From positions 44,171-108,170 of the forward strand of contig VHDL01000008.1 of the NCBI GenBank assembly GCA_016871415.1: 64,000 bases of DNA, read 5' to 3'. The position numbers and the translations under genes are program-made. The notes beneath the pieces are model-generated. The model made no database searches. It saw nothing but the letters and a program-made list of their open reading frames with translations, and was not told the DNA's origin. Each line of letters begins with the position of its first letter. Position 1 is the first letter of the stretch. Shown piece by piece: positions 47,566-58,890 of the stretch. Origin of the DNA: Verrucomicrobiota bacterium (GTDB taxonomy: Bacteria; Verrucomicrobiota; Verrucomicrobiia; Opitutales; UBA953).

Positions 47566-48618
47566 ATGGCACGCATGGACCCCGTTCTGAGCCAGTTCAC
47601 GGAGGCCGTGGCCGCCGGCCGCGGGCTTTCCAAGGACGAGGCCTCGCGGGCCGCCCTCTCGCTGGTGTCGGAGTCCGTCACGGATCCGGAGCGTGAGGCC
47701 TTCCTGCTGGCGCTCGCTCGCAAGGGAGAGACGGCCGAGGAGGTGCTCGGCTTCGCGACCGCCTACCGGGGCGTCTGCCGCCGTCCGGACCTCGGAGACC
47801 TCCCTGCGCGTGCCATCGACATCGTCGGCACGGGCGGGGACCGCTCCGGCAGTTTCAACATCTCCTCCGCCAGCGCCCTCATCGTCGCGGCGGCCGGCGT
47901 TCCCGTGCTCAAGCACGGTAACCGGTCGATCACCTCCAAGTCCGGCAGTGCCGATTTTCTCGCCGGTCTTGGCGTGAGGCTTGATGCCGATGACGCCGGG
48001 CTGCGGCGCGCCCTGGACCGGGCGGACTTCTGCTACCTCTTCGCCCCCGCGTTCCATCCCGCGTTCAAGGCGGTCGGGCCGGTCCGGCGTTCACTGGCCG
48101 AGCGGGGCGTGAAGACCGTGTTCAACGTCCTCGGTCCGCTGGTGAATCCCGCCTCTCCCGCCCACATGATGGTCGGAGTCTACGATGTGCGCTGGGTCGA
48201 GCCAATCGCGGCCGCCCTCGGCGGCCTCGGGGTCAGGCGCGGCATCGTGGTGCACTCCCATGCGGGCGGCGGCATGGACGAGCTCACCACTGCGGGCGAA
48301 GCCCGTGTCCGTGGCTGCGGCGAACTCGCCTCAGTCGACGCCGTCTGGTTGCCGGGAGACTTCGGCCTGCGGGCGTGTCCGGTCGAGGACCTGCGCGGCG
48401 GCACTCCGGAGCAGAACCTGGCCACGATGTCCGATCTCTTGGTGGGGGCGGTTCCCGATGGCTTGCTCGACACCGTCTGCCTGAGTGCCGGCGCCGCGCT
48501 CTGGGTGGCCGGGCGCGCTTCAGATCCCGGGGCCGGCGCGGCGGCCGCGCGTTCGATCGTCCTCGGCGGCGGTTTGCGGGACGAGCTCCTGCGCCTGCGT
48601 GAGGCTTACGAGGCCTGA
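47566..48618 (+). CDS. trpD: Anthranilate phosphoribosyltransferase
   Basis: The 350-residue enzyme joins anthranilate and PRPP in tryptophan synthesis. The PRPP loop GTGGDRSGSFNISS (~88-101) and KHGNRSITSKSGSADFL are the family hallmarks. The start may be ATG 47566 or 47575. Neighbours are unrelated, so trpD is not in a trp operon here. Its 3' end overlaps waaA by 13 bases. Confidence 0.94.
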   Translation: MARMDPVLSQFTEAVAAGRGLSKDEASRAALSLVSESVTDPEREAFLLALARKGETAEEVLGFATAYRGVCRRPDLGDLPARAIDIVGTGGDRSGSFNISSASALIVAAAGVPVLKHGNRSITSKSGSADFLAGLGVRLDADDAGLRRALDRADFCYLFAPAFHPAFKAVGPVRRSLAERGVKTVFNVLGPLVNPASPAHMMVGVYDVRWVEPIAAALGGLGVRRGIVVHSHAGGGMDELTTAGEARVRGCGELASVDAVWLPGDFGLRACPVEDLRGGTPEQNLATMSDLLVGAVPDGLLDTVCLSAGAALWVAGRASDPGAGAAAARSIVLGGGLRDELLRLREAYEA

Positions 48619-49892
48619 TCTGCGGCCTTGAGCAGCGCCATGGCCGTCCTTTCCGTGGCGCCACGGTTGTCCGCGCACCAGCGCAGCGCGCGTGCGCCGA
48701 CGGATTTCCTCTCCTGAGGGTCGCGGACGAGGCGGGCGATGACCGCCTCGGCCTCCGCCGCGTCCTGCGTCTTGCAGGCGGCCTCTGAAGATTCCAGCTG
48801 GCGGCACATCTCGTGGAAGTTCGTCATCCTCGGGCCGTATACGATGGCGAGACCGGCGGCCGCCGCCTCCACCGGGGTCTGTCCGCCCTCATTGGGGGGC
48901 AGGCTCTTGCCGCAGAAGGCCAGGTCCGCCGCCGCGGTGAGCGTGCGCAGTTCCCCCGTCGTGTCGGCGACGTGCACGACCGTGCCGGCCGGGGCTGCGG
49001 GGCCGGAGGAGCGCAGGTGCCACTTCAGGCCTGTTGCTTCGACCTCCCCGGAGACTTCGTGCCTGCGCTCCGCATGCCGGGGCACCAGCAGCAGCCTGAC
49101 GTCGAGGCCCGAGCCTCTGAGGGCGGCGATCGAGCGGAGCAGCATCGTCTCCTCGCCGGGCCAGGTCGATGAGCCCAGCAGAACGCATTCGCAGCCTGCG
49201 AATCCGAGCGATTCGCGGAGCCGCGAGGCAGCGGTCGCGTCGACCGCGGAGGGCGGAGCCACGTCGAACTTCAAGTTACCGGTATTGACTGGAGACAGGC
49301 CCAGCTCGCGGAACCTGCGGGCGTCCTCCTCGCTTCCCGCGAGGATGGCGGAGAATCTCGAGAACAGCCGGCGCGACAGCGGACGTAGCCTCAGGTGACG
49401 CGCGAAGGAGCGGTCGGAGAGCCGTCCGTTGATCAGCACCGCGGGCACGCCGTGGCTTCTGGCCTGCGCGAGATGTTCGGGCCAGAGCTCCCCTTCGACG
49501 AGCACCACGACGTCTGGGCGAATCCGCCGCCAGGCGAGGGCGCTGCAAGGCCAGAGGTCGGCGGGAAAGATTCCGATCCGGTCGGCTTTTGCCGCATGGA
49601 GTTCCTTGGCGATGCGGTATCCGGTGCTGGTCGTGGTCGTGAGGATGATTTCGACGTTTCCGGCCGCCTTGAGCCTCCGCAGCAGGGGGCCGATGGCCTG
49701 GATTTCACCCACGGAGACAGCCTGGATCCAGAATCGTCGCCGGCCGGCAGGCACGGGTCCCAGGTCCGGAAAGAAGCCCAGACGATGGCTGAAGTCCGCC
49801 CCGTAGCCGCCCCGGCGAATCATGCGCCACAGGTAATAGGGCAGGGTGAGGACCAGGAGGGTGGGGAAAAGTATCCGGTAGACCCAGGTCAT
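48606..49892 (-). CDS. waaA: 3-deoxy-D-manno-octulosonic acid (Kdo) transferase
   Basis: The 428-residue enzyme adds Kdo to lipid IVA at the inner membrane. An N-terminal membrane helix (YRILFPTLLVLTLPYYLW) is followed by a GT-B glycosyltransferase fold with QAVSVGEIQA, VLVEGELWPE, GSSTWPGEE, VPRHAERR and FCGKSLPPNEGGQTPVEAA. The ATG at 49892 gives the normal length. The residue just before the RLG motif in the N-terminal loop is His, where E. coli has the Glu (GERYG). Confidence 0.92.
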   Translation of the reverse strand: MTWVYRILFPTLLVLTLPYYLWRMIRRGGYGADFSHRLGFFPDLGPVPAGRRRFWIQAVSVGEIQAIGPLLRRLKAAGNVEIILTTTTSTGYRIAKELHAAKADRIGIFPADLWPCSALAWRRIRPDVVVLVEGELWPEHLAQARSHGVPAVLINGRLSDRSFARHLRLRPLSRRLFSRFSAILAGSEEDARRFRELGLSPVNTGNLKFDVAPPSAVDATAASRLRESLGFAGCECVLLGSSTWPGEETMLLRSIAALRGSGLDVRLLLVPRHAERRHEVSGEVEATGLKWHLRSSGPAAPAGTVVHVADTTGELRTLTAAADLAFCGKSLPPNEGGQTPVEAAAAGLAIVYGPRMTNFHEMCRQLESSEAACKTQDAAEAEAVIARLVRDPQERKSVGARALRWCADNRGATERTAMALLKAADQAS

Positions 49893-50009
49893 CGCCGTTC
49901 TGACCCTGCCCACCCGCCCATCGCTGTCAGCCCCAAACCGCCCTTTTAGGCTCCATTTTACCGCTTGCGCCCGGGCTTGGAGATCGTTTGAACCGACCTT
50001 CCACCGCTT

Positions 50010-50030
50010 GGGCAGGCCGCCGACCTGCCC
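50010..50030 (+). promoter_or_regulatory. Leader hairpin upstream of rpsB
   Basis: GGGCAGG (50010-50016) pairs with CCTGCCC (50024-50030) across a seven-base loop, about 85 bases ahead of rpsB. The 223-base region 49893-50115 contains no gene and presumably the rpsB promoter, though I see no strong -35/-10 pair. Confidence 0.4.
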
Positions 50031-50115
50031 GGGCATAACAACCAAAACAGCAGTCAAACACCACTGATCCAATGTCCCCTCCTCGGCAGGATGCGGGATA
50101 CGGAGCCCGAAAACC

Positions 50116-50976
50116 ATGAACATCACAGTCAAAGACCTCCTCGACGCCGGCGTCCACTTCGGACACCAGACCCGCCGATGGAACCCCCGGTCCCGCCCGT
50201 ACATCTTCGACCACCGCAACGGTGTGTCGATTATCGACCTTGAGAAGACCCACGCGTGTCTCGCGGCCGCCGCGGCCTACGTCGAGGAAGTCGCCGCCAA
50301 AGGCAAGGAAGTCCTCTTCGTCGCGACCAAGCCCCAGGCCCAGGACGTCGTCCGCCAAGCCGCCCAGTCCACCGGCATGCCCTTCGCCGTGAATCGCTGG
50401 CTCGGAGGCACCCTCACCAACTTCGCCACCATCAAGAAGTCCCTCGACAAGTACCGCACCTACCTCCGCATGGAGCAGGACGGTTCGCTGGCCAAGATGC
50501 ACAAGAAAGAAGGCGCCGCCGTCCGTCGTGAGATGGCCCGCATGCAGCGCAACTTCGAGGGCCTGCTCGAGTATCGCGACCTGCCCTCGGCCGTGATCGT
50601 CGTCGACACCAAGCTCGAGGAGATTGCCGTCAACGAGGCTAACCGTCTCGGCATTCCGGTCATCGGGCTTTGCGACAGCAACTCGGACCCCACCGTCCTC
50701 CAGTACCCCATCCCCGGCAACGATGACGCCGCCAAGGCCATTCGCCTTGTGGTCGAGGCCCTCACGCAGGCCGTCCAGAGCGGTCTCGCCCGCCGCAAGG
50801 TCGAGCGTGACCCCCGCAAGACCGTGACCCCGGTGAGCCGCGACGAGTCGGGAGAGACCATCCTGCCCGAGGTGACCATTTCGGCCGATCTCCTCAAGGC
50901 CAACGAGCGCAGCGAGCAGGCCGAGGGCGAAGTCGGCGCCGTTAAGGGTCCCCGCGGCCGCAAGCCCTCCAAGTGA
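50116..50976 (+). CDS. rpsB: 30S ribosomal protein S2
   Basis: The 286-residue protein shows LLDAGVHFGHQTRRWNPR near the N-terminus, FVATKPQAQDVV, NRWLGGTLTN and GIPVIGLCDSNSDP, all diagnostic. The C-terminal ~45 residues are a longer tail than usual (GESGETILPEVTISAD-like, then basic RGRKPSK). It is eight bases ahead of tsf, the classical pair. Confidence 0.96.
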   Translation: MNITVKDLLDAGVHFGHQTRRWNPRSRPYIFDHRNGVSIIDLEKTHACLAAAAAYVEEVAAKGKEVLFVATKPQAQDVVRQAAQSTGMPFAVNRWLGGTLTNFATIKKSLDKYRTYLRMEQDGSLAKMHKKEGAAVRREMARMQRNFEGLLEYRDLPSAVIVVDTKLEEIAVNEANRLGIPVIGLCDSNSDPTVLQYPIPGNDDAAKAIRLVVEALTQAVQSGLARRKVERDPRKTVTPVSRDESGETILPEVTISADLLKANERSEQAEGEVGAVKGPRGRKPSK

Positions 50977-50984
50977 GCTGAGCC

Positions 50985-52025
50985 ATGTCCGCGATTACCG
51001 CACAGACGGTCAATGACCTGCGCCAGCGCACCGGAGCGGGCCTGATGGACTGTAAGAAGGCCCTGACCGAGGCCAACGGCGAGATGGAACGCGCCGTCGA
51101 GATCCTCCGCATTAAGGGAGTCGCCACGCGCAACAAGAAGGCCGACCGTAAGGCCAGCGAAGGCGTGCTCGCCGTCCACATCTCCGACGATGGACGCCAC
51201 GCAACCCTGCTCGAGCTCAACTGCGAGACGGATTTCGTGGCCAAGAACGAGGACTTCCTCGCGCTCTCCAAGGACCTGGTGAAGCAGGCCTCCCTCAAGG
51301 GCGTCGACGGCCTGCTGGAGCAGCCCTATCACGGCGACCCCTCCCGTAAGGTGAACGACTTCCTCAACGACCAGGTCACCAAGATCGGCGAGAACCTCAA
51401 GGTCTCCCGCGTCCTGCGTTTCGAGGCCGCGGGCACCGGACGCGTCTCCGCCTACGTGCACACCGGCGCCAAGATTGCCGTGCTGCTCGAGCTCGGTCTC
51501 AAGTCTTCTGCCGCCGCCTCCAGCCCCGAGGTCGCCGACCTCGCCCGCAACCTGGCCATGCAGGTCGTCGCCAACAACGCGCGCTTCGTGCGCCGTGACG
51601 AGGTGCCGGCCGAAGTCGTGGCCAAGGAGAAGGAGATCGCCGCCGAGTTCACCAAGTCCGAGGCCGACAAGGCCATCGCCGAGGCCCAGCGCGTCGTCGA
51701 GGACTACCGCGGCCAGCTCGCCGAGCAGAAGGCCGCCGGCAACGCCGAGGCCGTGGCCGAGCTCGAGAAGCGCATCGCCGTCTCGGAGAAGCAGGCCGCC
51801 GCCGCCGAGGGGCGCAAGAAGAGCCAGCTCTCCAATCTCGAGAAGATCGTCTCGGGACGCGTCGACAAGTTCTTCGCCGAGGCCTGCCTGCTCGAGCAGG
51901 TCTACTTCCGTGAGACCGACAAGAAGATCTCCGACCTGCTCGCGGGCGCCAAGACCCGTCTGGGCGAAGAGGTGAACGTCGTCCGCTTCGTCCGCTTCCA
52001 GGTGGGCGAGACGGCCGCGGAGTGA
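50985..52025 (+). CDS. tsf: Elongation factor Ts with extended coiled coil
   Basis: The 346-residue protein exchanges GDP for GTP on EF-Tu. The N-terminal UBA-like part (VNDLRQRTGAGLMDCKKAL) and LLELNCETDFVAKN are normal. After VPAEVVAKEKEIAAEF there is a long Ala/Glu/Lys-rich heptad-like stretch (about residues 210-285) before the standard SGRVDKFFAEACLLEQVYF. The coiled-coil arm is thus larger than in most EF-Ts proteins. pyrH and frr, commonly next, are at 17 kb. Confidence 0.95.
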   Translation: MSAITAQTVNDLRQRTGAGLMDCKKALTEANGEMERAVEILRIKGVATRNKKADRKASEGVLAVHISDDGRHATLLELNCETDFVAKNEDFLALSKDLVKQASLKGVDGLLEQPYHGDPSRKVNDFLNDQVTKIGENLKVSRVLRFEAAGTGRVSAYVHTGAKIAVLLELGLKSSAAASSPEVADLARNLAMQVVANNARFVRRDEVPAEVVAKEKEIAAEFTKSEADKAIAEAQRVVEDYRGQLAEQKAAGNAEAVAELEKRIAVSEKQAAAAEGRKKSQLSNLEKIVSGRVDKFFAEACLLEQVYFRETDKKISDLLAGAKTRLGEEVNVVRFVRFQVGETAAE

Positions 52026-52187
52026 ACTGATTACCCGTCCGACAGGGGGCTGGTCCGCGAGGGGTTGGAACGCCCTGTTCGACGTGCCTCGGGCATGCCC
52101 GTCCTACGGGATGGCGTCGCGCAGGGGAGGGGGGCTTCTCCCTGGGCGCCATCGCATTGGACCGGGCTGATCGGCCCGGGCGCCACC

Positions 52188-52322
52188 GTGAAGCTCGCCG
52201 TCGCCGCCGTGATGCCTCTGCCCGTGCTGCTCAACGGGCTGTCCTGGCGCCTGTGGCTCGGCACTTACTATGGTTTCCTTCCCGAGCAGCCGCCTTCGGG
52301 CGGTCGGCGCGCCGACGACTAA
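52188..52322 (+). CDS. Possible small hydrophobic protein after tsf
   Basis: A GTG start at 52188 would encode about 44 residues with one hydrophobic segment (LAVAAVMPLPVLLNGL) and a Trp/Tyr-rich end. A longer open frame reaches TTG at 52065. The 3' end overlaps ispA by four bases. Support is weak, and the rest of 52026-52318 holds only short palindromes (52090-52110). Confidence 0.3.
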   Translation: MKLAVAAVMPLPVLLNGLSWRLWLGTYYGFLPEQPPSGGRRADD

Positions 52323-53206
52323 TTGCGGCGGGCGGACATCCGTCGCACCAGTTCATTCAGGAATCCCGTGTCCGCCCTGGATGCGCTCAGTTCCGCTTCG
52401 GCCGAGGCGGTCAGTCCGGCGATGCGCGCGCGCGTCGCTTCGGCTCCGTGCAGTGATACGAACGTCAGCTTGCCGTTCTTGGCGTCGGTGCCCGTCGGCT
52501 TGCCGAGGCTGGCCGAATCGGCCGTGACGTCCAGCAGATCGTCCACCAGCTGGAACGTCCGGCCGACCGCGCGGCCCGCCCGGCGGAAGCGGTCCACGTC
52601 CACGGCGTCAGCTCCTCCGATCATCGCGCCCATCGCGAACGAGGATCCAATCATCGCCGCAGTCTTGCCTTCTAGGATGAAGTCGAGCCGGTCATCGGTC
52701 GCGCCCGCGGTGAGGCCGCCCATGTCCTCCGCCTGGCCGCCCACCAGTAGCGTCGAGCCCGCGGTGCGGCCCAGCTCACGCACCAGCGATGCGGCCAGCC
52801 CGGGTTGTTCCGCATGGCCTGTGGCGATCAGCTCGAAGGCCAGCGCGAGGAGCGCGTCTCCAGCCAGCAGGGCCGTGGCCTCGTCGAAGGCCTTGTGGCA
52901 GGAGGGGCGCCCACGCCGCAGGTCGGAGTCGTCCATGCACGGTAGGTCGTCGTGGATGAGCGAGTAGGTGTGGACGCACTCCAGGGCGACGGCCGCCGCG
53001 TCGGCGTCGGCGCCCGGAGAGAACGCCTCGGCGGAGGCTAGGCAGAGCACGGGACGGAGCCGCTTGCCGCCCGCGTCCAGCGAATGTCGCATCGCTGCGT
53101 GGAGCCGGGCTGGCCGCGCGTCGGCCGGAGGGGTCAGGCGCCGCAGCCCTTCCTCGGCCCTGGCTGTGAGCGCCTTGAGCTTCGCATCGAAGGACGCGGA
53201 GTCCAT
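52319..53206 (-). CDS. ispA: Short-chain polyprenyl diphosphate synthase (IspA-like)
   Basis: The 295-residue enzyme should make farnesyl or geranylgeranyl diphosphate. The first Asp-rich motif is HDDLPCMDDSDLRRG, and the second is FQLVDDLLDVTAD. The KRLRPVLCLASAEAF segment is typical of this family. It follows yhbY by four bases on the same strand. Product length cannot be fixed from the sequence. Confidence 0.93.
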   Translation of the reverse strand: MDSASFDAKLKALTARAEEGLRRLTPPADARPARLHAAMRHSLDAGGKRLRPVLCLASAEAFSPGADADAAAVALECVHTYSLIHDDLPCMDDSDLRRGRPSCHKAFDEATALLAGDALLALAFELIATGHAEQPGLAASLVRELGRTAGSTLLVGGQAEDMGGLTAGATDDRLDFILEGKTAAMIGSSFAMGAMIGGADAVDVDRFRRAGRAVGRTFQLVDDLLDVTADSASLGKPTGTDAKNGKLTFVSLHGAEATRARIAGLTASAEAELSASRADTGFLNELVRRMSARRN

Positions 53207-53210
53207 CCGT

Positions 53211-53507
53211 TCAGCCGCCGCCTCCCGTGCGGAAGAAGCAGGCCGTACGCCCGATCGATCCGATCATCTCGCTGTCCGTCAGCCGGGCGAGCTCGGTCGC
53301 CTGCGCCGCCATCTCGTCACGATCCGCGCTGAAGCGCACCTTGACCAGGTCGACGTTGCGGAAGGCGTCCTTGAGCAGCTTGGCGATTCCCACGTTCACG
53401 CCCGCCTTGCCCACGAAGACCTTGGGTTCAATCGTCTGGGCGAGGCTGCGCAACTTGCCGCGTTCGGCTCCGGTGAGGGAGGGCCGTTCTGCATCGCCAT
53501 CGGGCAT
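53211..53507 (-). CDS. yhbY: YhbY/CRS1-YhbY-type RNA-binding protein
   Basis: The 98-residue protein has the CRM domain: LTGAERGKLRSLAQTIEP, VFVGKAGVNVGIAKLLKDAF and LVKVRFSADRDEM. E. coli YhbY binds pre-50S particles and assists assembly. The Gly-rich loop is conserved (VGKAGV). It is divergent from rpsO. Confidence 0.9.
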   Translation of the reverse strand: MPDGDAERPSLTGAERGKLRSLAQTIEPKVFVGKAGVNVGIAKLLKDAFRNVDLVKVRFSADRDEMAAQATELARLTDSEMIGSIGRTACFFRTGGGG

Positions 53508-53653
53508 GCCTCCTTTTTCCGCCGCCCGGGGCGGGAGTCAACGGACATGTCCAGCGGGGCTCTTGACCCTTTTGAGCCGTCCCAAGGGGTCTTTTCCGCT
53601 TGCAGGAACCGTGGGCGGCCGTCATCTCTTAGGGTCAACTTCGTTAGGGGGAG

Positions 53654-53730
53654 GGGCGGAGCCCTTCTCACGCTGGCCGGGGGTCGCAAGACCCTTCCAG
53701 ACGGAGAGTCCGGCCTGAAGGCGGGACTTT
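53654..53730 (+). promoter_or_regulatory. rpsO: Structured rpsO leader (candidate S15 regulatory RNA)
   Basis: Three hairpins lie in series: GGGC/GCCC (53654-53664), a perfect GGGTC-GCAA-GACCC (53681-53694) with a GNRA tetraloop, and a longer stem 53705-53730 (AGTCC/GGACT with an inner GCC/GGC). The last ends 52 bases before rpsO. Several lineages use such leaders for S15 autoregulation; no family match was tested. Confidence 0.45.
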
Positions 53731-53782
53731 CGGGAATCCCTCCCAGGTCGGCCAACCCACAAAACTAACCACACAAAACACC

Positions 53783-54043
53783 ATGTCGGTCGACAAGTCG
53801 GACATCATCAAGAAGCACCAGCAGGACGCCAAGGACACCGGTTCTCCCGAAGTCCAGGTGGCCCTGGTCACCGCCCGGATCAACCACTTGACCGAGCACC
53901 TGCGTTCCCATCGCAAGGATTTCCATTCGCGCCGCGGCCTCATCATGCTGACGAACCGCCGCCGCAAGCTGCTCAACTACCTCAAGTCGAGCGACCTCGA
54001 GCGTTACAACGCGCTCTTGGCCAAGCTCAACTTGCGCAAGTGA
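53783..54043 (+). CDS. rpsO: 30S ribosomal protein S15
   Basis: The 86-residue protein has the typical [22 protein letters not shown] and [21 protein letters not shown]. It binds 16S rRNA helix 22 and, in many bacteria, its own mRNA. The classical rpsO-pnp order is kept, with a hairpin between the genes. Confidence 0.97.
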   Translation: MSVDKSDIIKKHQQDAKDTGSPEVQVALVTARINHLTEHLRSHRKDFHSRRGLIMLTNRRRKLLNYLKSSDLERYNALLAKLNLRK

Positions 54044-54074
54044 CCCGCGCCCTCCGGGCGCAGGCACCCTGAGC

Positions 54075-54098
54075 GCGTCCCAGCCCAAGCTGGGACGC
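54075..54098 (+). terminator. Hairpin between rpsO and pnp
   Basis: A perfect ten-pair stem GCGTCCCAGC/GCTGGGACGC encloses four bases and is followed by CTTCTTTC. It can act as an attenuator or partial terminator in the rpsO-pnp operon, similar to the arrangement in E. coli. Confidence 0.75.
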
Positions 54099-54167
54099 CT
54101 TCTTTCCCACCCACCACCACAAACCCGCCGGACATCCCGTCCAGCACAACAAAAAGAAACCAAAAAC

Positions 54168-56393
<2,226 letters not shown>

Positions 56394-56415
56394 AGGGCCG
56401 CCTGAGTCCTCCCCC

Positions 56416-56438
56416 AAGCCCCGGCCCCGCCGGGGCTT
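56416..56438 (+). terminator. Terminator after pnp
   Basis: AAGCCCCGG (56416-56424) pairs with CCGGGGCTT (56430-56438) around a five-base loop, 22 bases after the pnp stop and ahead of the convergent hydrolase gene. TTCCTG-TTTG follows. Confidence 0.75.
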
Positions 56439-56456
56439 CCTGTTTGCAGGATTCCT

Positions 56457-57320
56457 TCAGCGGAGGGCCGACTCCAGCCACTGTTCGGCCTTCCGGCGGG
56501 CCTCGGATTCGCGCAGGGGCCAGCGATCCGTGTGCGGATGGGGCACGGCCTCGTTCGGGAACTTTCCGTAGAGGGCCTGCATGTCGACCGTGAGGAACGT
56601 GACGCCCTTCTCCGCGACGGGTTCAAGGAGGCGTCGCGTCTCCTCGCCGCCGCCGGTGATGAGCAGGGGGCGGCTTTTGAGTCGTCTGAGCCGTGCGACC
56701 GCCTCCTCGCGGTAGCGTGCCAGCGGGGAGCCCCACTCCTGACCCTTCCACTCCTTCGCGCCGTCGAAGTGGTCGTGGGTCCAGAAGGCCCGCCAGAGCC
56801 CGGCGATCTCGTCGTCATGGAGGCCCAGGAAGGAGACGCCGATGGCGCCGCGGGAGAATCCGCAGAGCACGACCTTGCGCGAGTCGCCGCCGAACTCCGC
56901 GCAGATCCTCGGGACGTTGGTCTTGGCGTAACGGACCGTCGCGTCCACGTCGCCCCACCAGGTGCGCTCGTTGCTTTTGCCGTCCTTGGCCACGTAGGGA
57001 AGGACCACCCAGATGGTCCGTCCGCGCATCAGTCCGTAGCCCAGGCCAGCGCCCTCGACCTCGCCGGTCGAGCCGGACGTCAGGAAATAATTCCCCGTGT
57101 ATTCCACGATTACCGGCCAGCTGCGGCCGCGCGCCTTCCAGTCCGGTGTCCAGTCGTCCGGGAGGGCGATGACGTGCCGTACGCGCGTCCCTGAATATTC
57201 AGGTGTCGTCACAATTGCCCGGCGCCCGACCGCGGGCTTTCCTTCAGTGAAGGCCGGCAAGGGGATGTCAGCCGCCTGAGCGCAGGTCGCCAGCAGGAGC
57301 ATGCCGAGGCGGGCGCTCAC
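56457..57320 (-). CDS. Secreted alpha/beta hydrolase
   Basis: The 287-residue protein starts at GTG 57320, overlapping the RDD gene stop by four bases, and has a signal-like N-terminus ([13 protein letters not shown]). The nucleophile elbow GFSRG (154-158; Ser156) and a late HPHTD with a candidate catalytic His fit an alpha/beta hydrolase of the esterase/acyl-peptidase kind. [20 protein letters not shown] precedes the elbow. The substrate is unknown. Confidence 0.82.
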   Translation of the reverse strand: MSARLGMLLLATCAQAADIPLPAFTEGKPAVGRRAIVTTPEYSGTRVRHVIALPDDWTPDWKARGRSWPVIVEYTGNYFLTSGSTGEVEGAGLGYGLMRGRTIWVVLPYVAKDGKSNERTWWGDVDATVRYAKTNVPRICAEFGGDSRKVVLCGFSRGAIGVSFLGLHDDEIAGLWRAFWTHDHFDGAKEWKGQEWGSPLARYREEAVARLRRLKSRPLLITGGGEETRRLLEPVAEKGVTFLTVDMQALYGKFPNEAVPHPHTDRWPLRESEARRKAEQWLESALR

Positions 57321-57913
57321 GGCCGGGTCTCCTCGACCACCTGCGTGCGCGTCCAGAGGTCGTGCCAGGCCCTCCGGTCCTTGCGGAAAAGCGGCACGTG
57401 GAAGTTCACAATGCCCAGCAGCCCGAAGAGCGGATTGGGCAAGGCGAAGAACGCCGACTTCCAAGCCGAACGCATCAGGCAGGAAAGGAAGGGCGGCCGG
57501 CCGCCGCCGGGGATTTCGGCCGTGCGGAGCCGGAAGATGCGCTTGCCGAGCGTTGCGCCGGTCAGCGCCTCCTGGATCGTGAGGGCGGCGAGCATGATCA
57601 GGAACGTCACCGTCCCGACGTGCCACGTCCAGGTCACGACCGCCTCGATGTCGGCGGCGGCCGGGTGCAGCACGTGGTCGATGATGCGTCGGTTGGCCTC
57701 GGCTCCGGGCGAGCTGAGGGCCCTGGCGTAGAGCTCCATGAAGCCGCTGAGCCACTGCTGCTGCCGTGCATAGGCCGTGAGCGTCTCGGCGTCGGCGACC
57801 AGACGGGCGACCGCGTGGCCGCAGATGAACAGCGGGATGATGTCGGCGAGGCAGGCCAGGGAGCGCCAGCCGAAGCCGGCCGGCGGCGGCGGGATCGGAG
57901 GGGGCTCAGCCAC
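57317..57913 (-). CDS. RDD family membrane protein
   Basis: The 198-residue protein has a Pro-rich start, a helix ([18 protein letters not shown]), a central helix region ([19 protein letters not shown]) and the RDD-like [12 protein letters not shown] motif. It ends with a basic tail. RDD proteins are small membrane proteins of largely unknown role, some linked to ion or osmotic stress. It overlaps both folD (8 bases) and the hydrolase gene (4 bases). Confidence 0.85.
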   Translation of the reverse strand: MAEPPPIPPPPAGFGWRSLACLADIIPLFICGHAVARLVADAETLTAYARQQQWLSGFMELYARALSSPGAEANRRIIDHVLHPAAADIEAVVTWTWHVGTVTFLIMLAALTIQEALTGATLGKRIFRLRTAEIPGGGRPPFLSCLMRSAWKSAFFALPNPLFGLLGIVNFHVPLFRKDRRAWHDLWTRTQVVEETRP

Positions 57914-58772
57914 GGGCGCGCTCGCAGGCCGTGAGCGTGTTCATCATGAGCATGGCCACGGTCATCGGGCCGACGCCGCCGGGCACGGGCGTGATCGCCT
58001 CGCATTTCGGCGAGACGGCGTCGAAGTCCACATCGCCCACGATTCGGTAGCCGGCCTTCTTGGTCGCGTCCGGCACGCGGTTGATCCCCACGTCGATGAC
58101 GACCGCGCCGGACTTGACCATGTCGGCGGTGATGAAACGCGGGCGTCCGATCGCGGCCACCACGATGTCGGCCTGGCGGACGACGGCCGCGAGGTCCCTG
58201 GTCTTCGAGTGCGCGATCGTCACCGTGCAGTCACACCCCTTGGCGAGCAGCAGGGCGGCGGCGGGCTTGCCCACGATGAGCGAGCGTCCCACCACGACGG
58301 CGTGCTTGCCGGCGGTCTCCACGCCGGAGCGGCGGAGCAGTTCGATGACGCCCGCGGGCGTGCAGGCCGCGAAGGCTCCGGGGAGCTCCTGCACCAGGCG
58401 CCCGATGCTCTGCGTGCTGAAGCCGTCGACGTCCTTCGCCGGTGAGACGCGGTTGAACACCTCGGTCTCGGGCAGGTGCTTCGGCAGCGGGGCCTGGATG
58501 AGTATGCCGTGCACGGAGGCGTCGGCGTTGAGGGCGTCCAGATGGGCGAAGAGCTCGGCCTTGGAGACATCGGACGGGAAGACCGTGAGGCTGGCCTTCA
58601 TCCCGACTTCGGCGGCCGTCTTCTGCTTCTTGGCTACGTAGGAGACCGAGGCGGGGTCTTCCCCGACGCGCACGAAGGCCACGTGAGGGACGATGGGAGC
58701 CAGATTCGCGGCGCGCGCCTTCACTTCGGCGAGGACCTGCTGGGCGATGGCGTTTCCGTCGATGAGTCGCAT
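57906..58772 (-). CDS. folD: Bifunctional methylene-THF dehydrogenase/methenyl-THF cyclohydrolase
   Basis: The 288-residue enzyme interconverts one-carbon THF forms. YVAKKQK (45-51) holds the catalytic Tyr45/Lys49, then [14 protein letters not shown], and the NADP-binding [12 protein letters not shown] and [14 protein letters not shown]. Length is normal. It is the first gene of a three-gene operon (folD, RDD, hydrolase) and is divergent from the rluB-like gene. A 15-pair inverted repeat lies between. Confidence 0.95.
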   Translation of the reverse strand: MRLIDGNAIAQQVLAEVKARAANLAPIVPHVAFVRVGEDPASVSYVAKKQKTAAEVGMKASLTVFPSDVSKAELFAHLDALNADASVHGILIQAPLPKHLPETEVFNRVSPAKDVDGFSTQSIGRLVQELPGAFAACTPAGVIELLRRSGVETAGKHAVVVGRSLIVGKPAAALLLAKGCDCTVTIAHSKTRDLAAVVRQADIVVAAIGRPRFITADMVKSGAVVIDVGINRVPDATKKAGYRIVGDVDFDAVSPKCEAITPVPGGVGPMTVAMLMMNTLTACERARG

Positions 58773-58805
58773 GTCAGGCTTCCTTTTAGGGGCTTCCCGG
58801 CACGC

Positions 58806-58844
58806 AGGGCGAGCAAAGTCCTGCCTGTCGACTTTGCTCGCCCT
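58806..58844. promoter_or_regulatory. Fifteen-pair perfect inverted repeat between folD and the rluB-like gene
   Basis: AGGGCGAGCAAAGTC (58806-58820) is exactly complementary to GACTTTGCTCGCCCT (58830-58844) with a nine-base loop. It lies between two divergent genes, so a terminator role is not expected. It could be an operator for a large dimeric regulator or a hairpin in one of the leaders. Confidence 0.6.
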
Positions 58845-58890
58845 CAGGGGCGGATTGCCACACAGATGGGCCGTGGCTTCCGAAGGACCC

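Noticed and set aside
48606..49892. Missing N-terminal Glu in the Kdo transferase as a sign of inactivity
   Set aside because: The residue before the RLG-like motif is His rather than Glu, but the motif position varies among distant WaaA proteins I recall, so I only mention it in the feature.
52090..52110. CGGGCATGCCCG palindrome and an adjacent CCCGT/ACGGG hairpin after tsf
   Set aside because: Short GC-rich palindromes are expected by chance here; no T-run and no second copy was seen, so a terminator or operator cannot be claimed.
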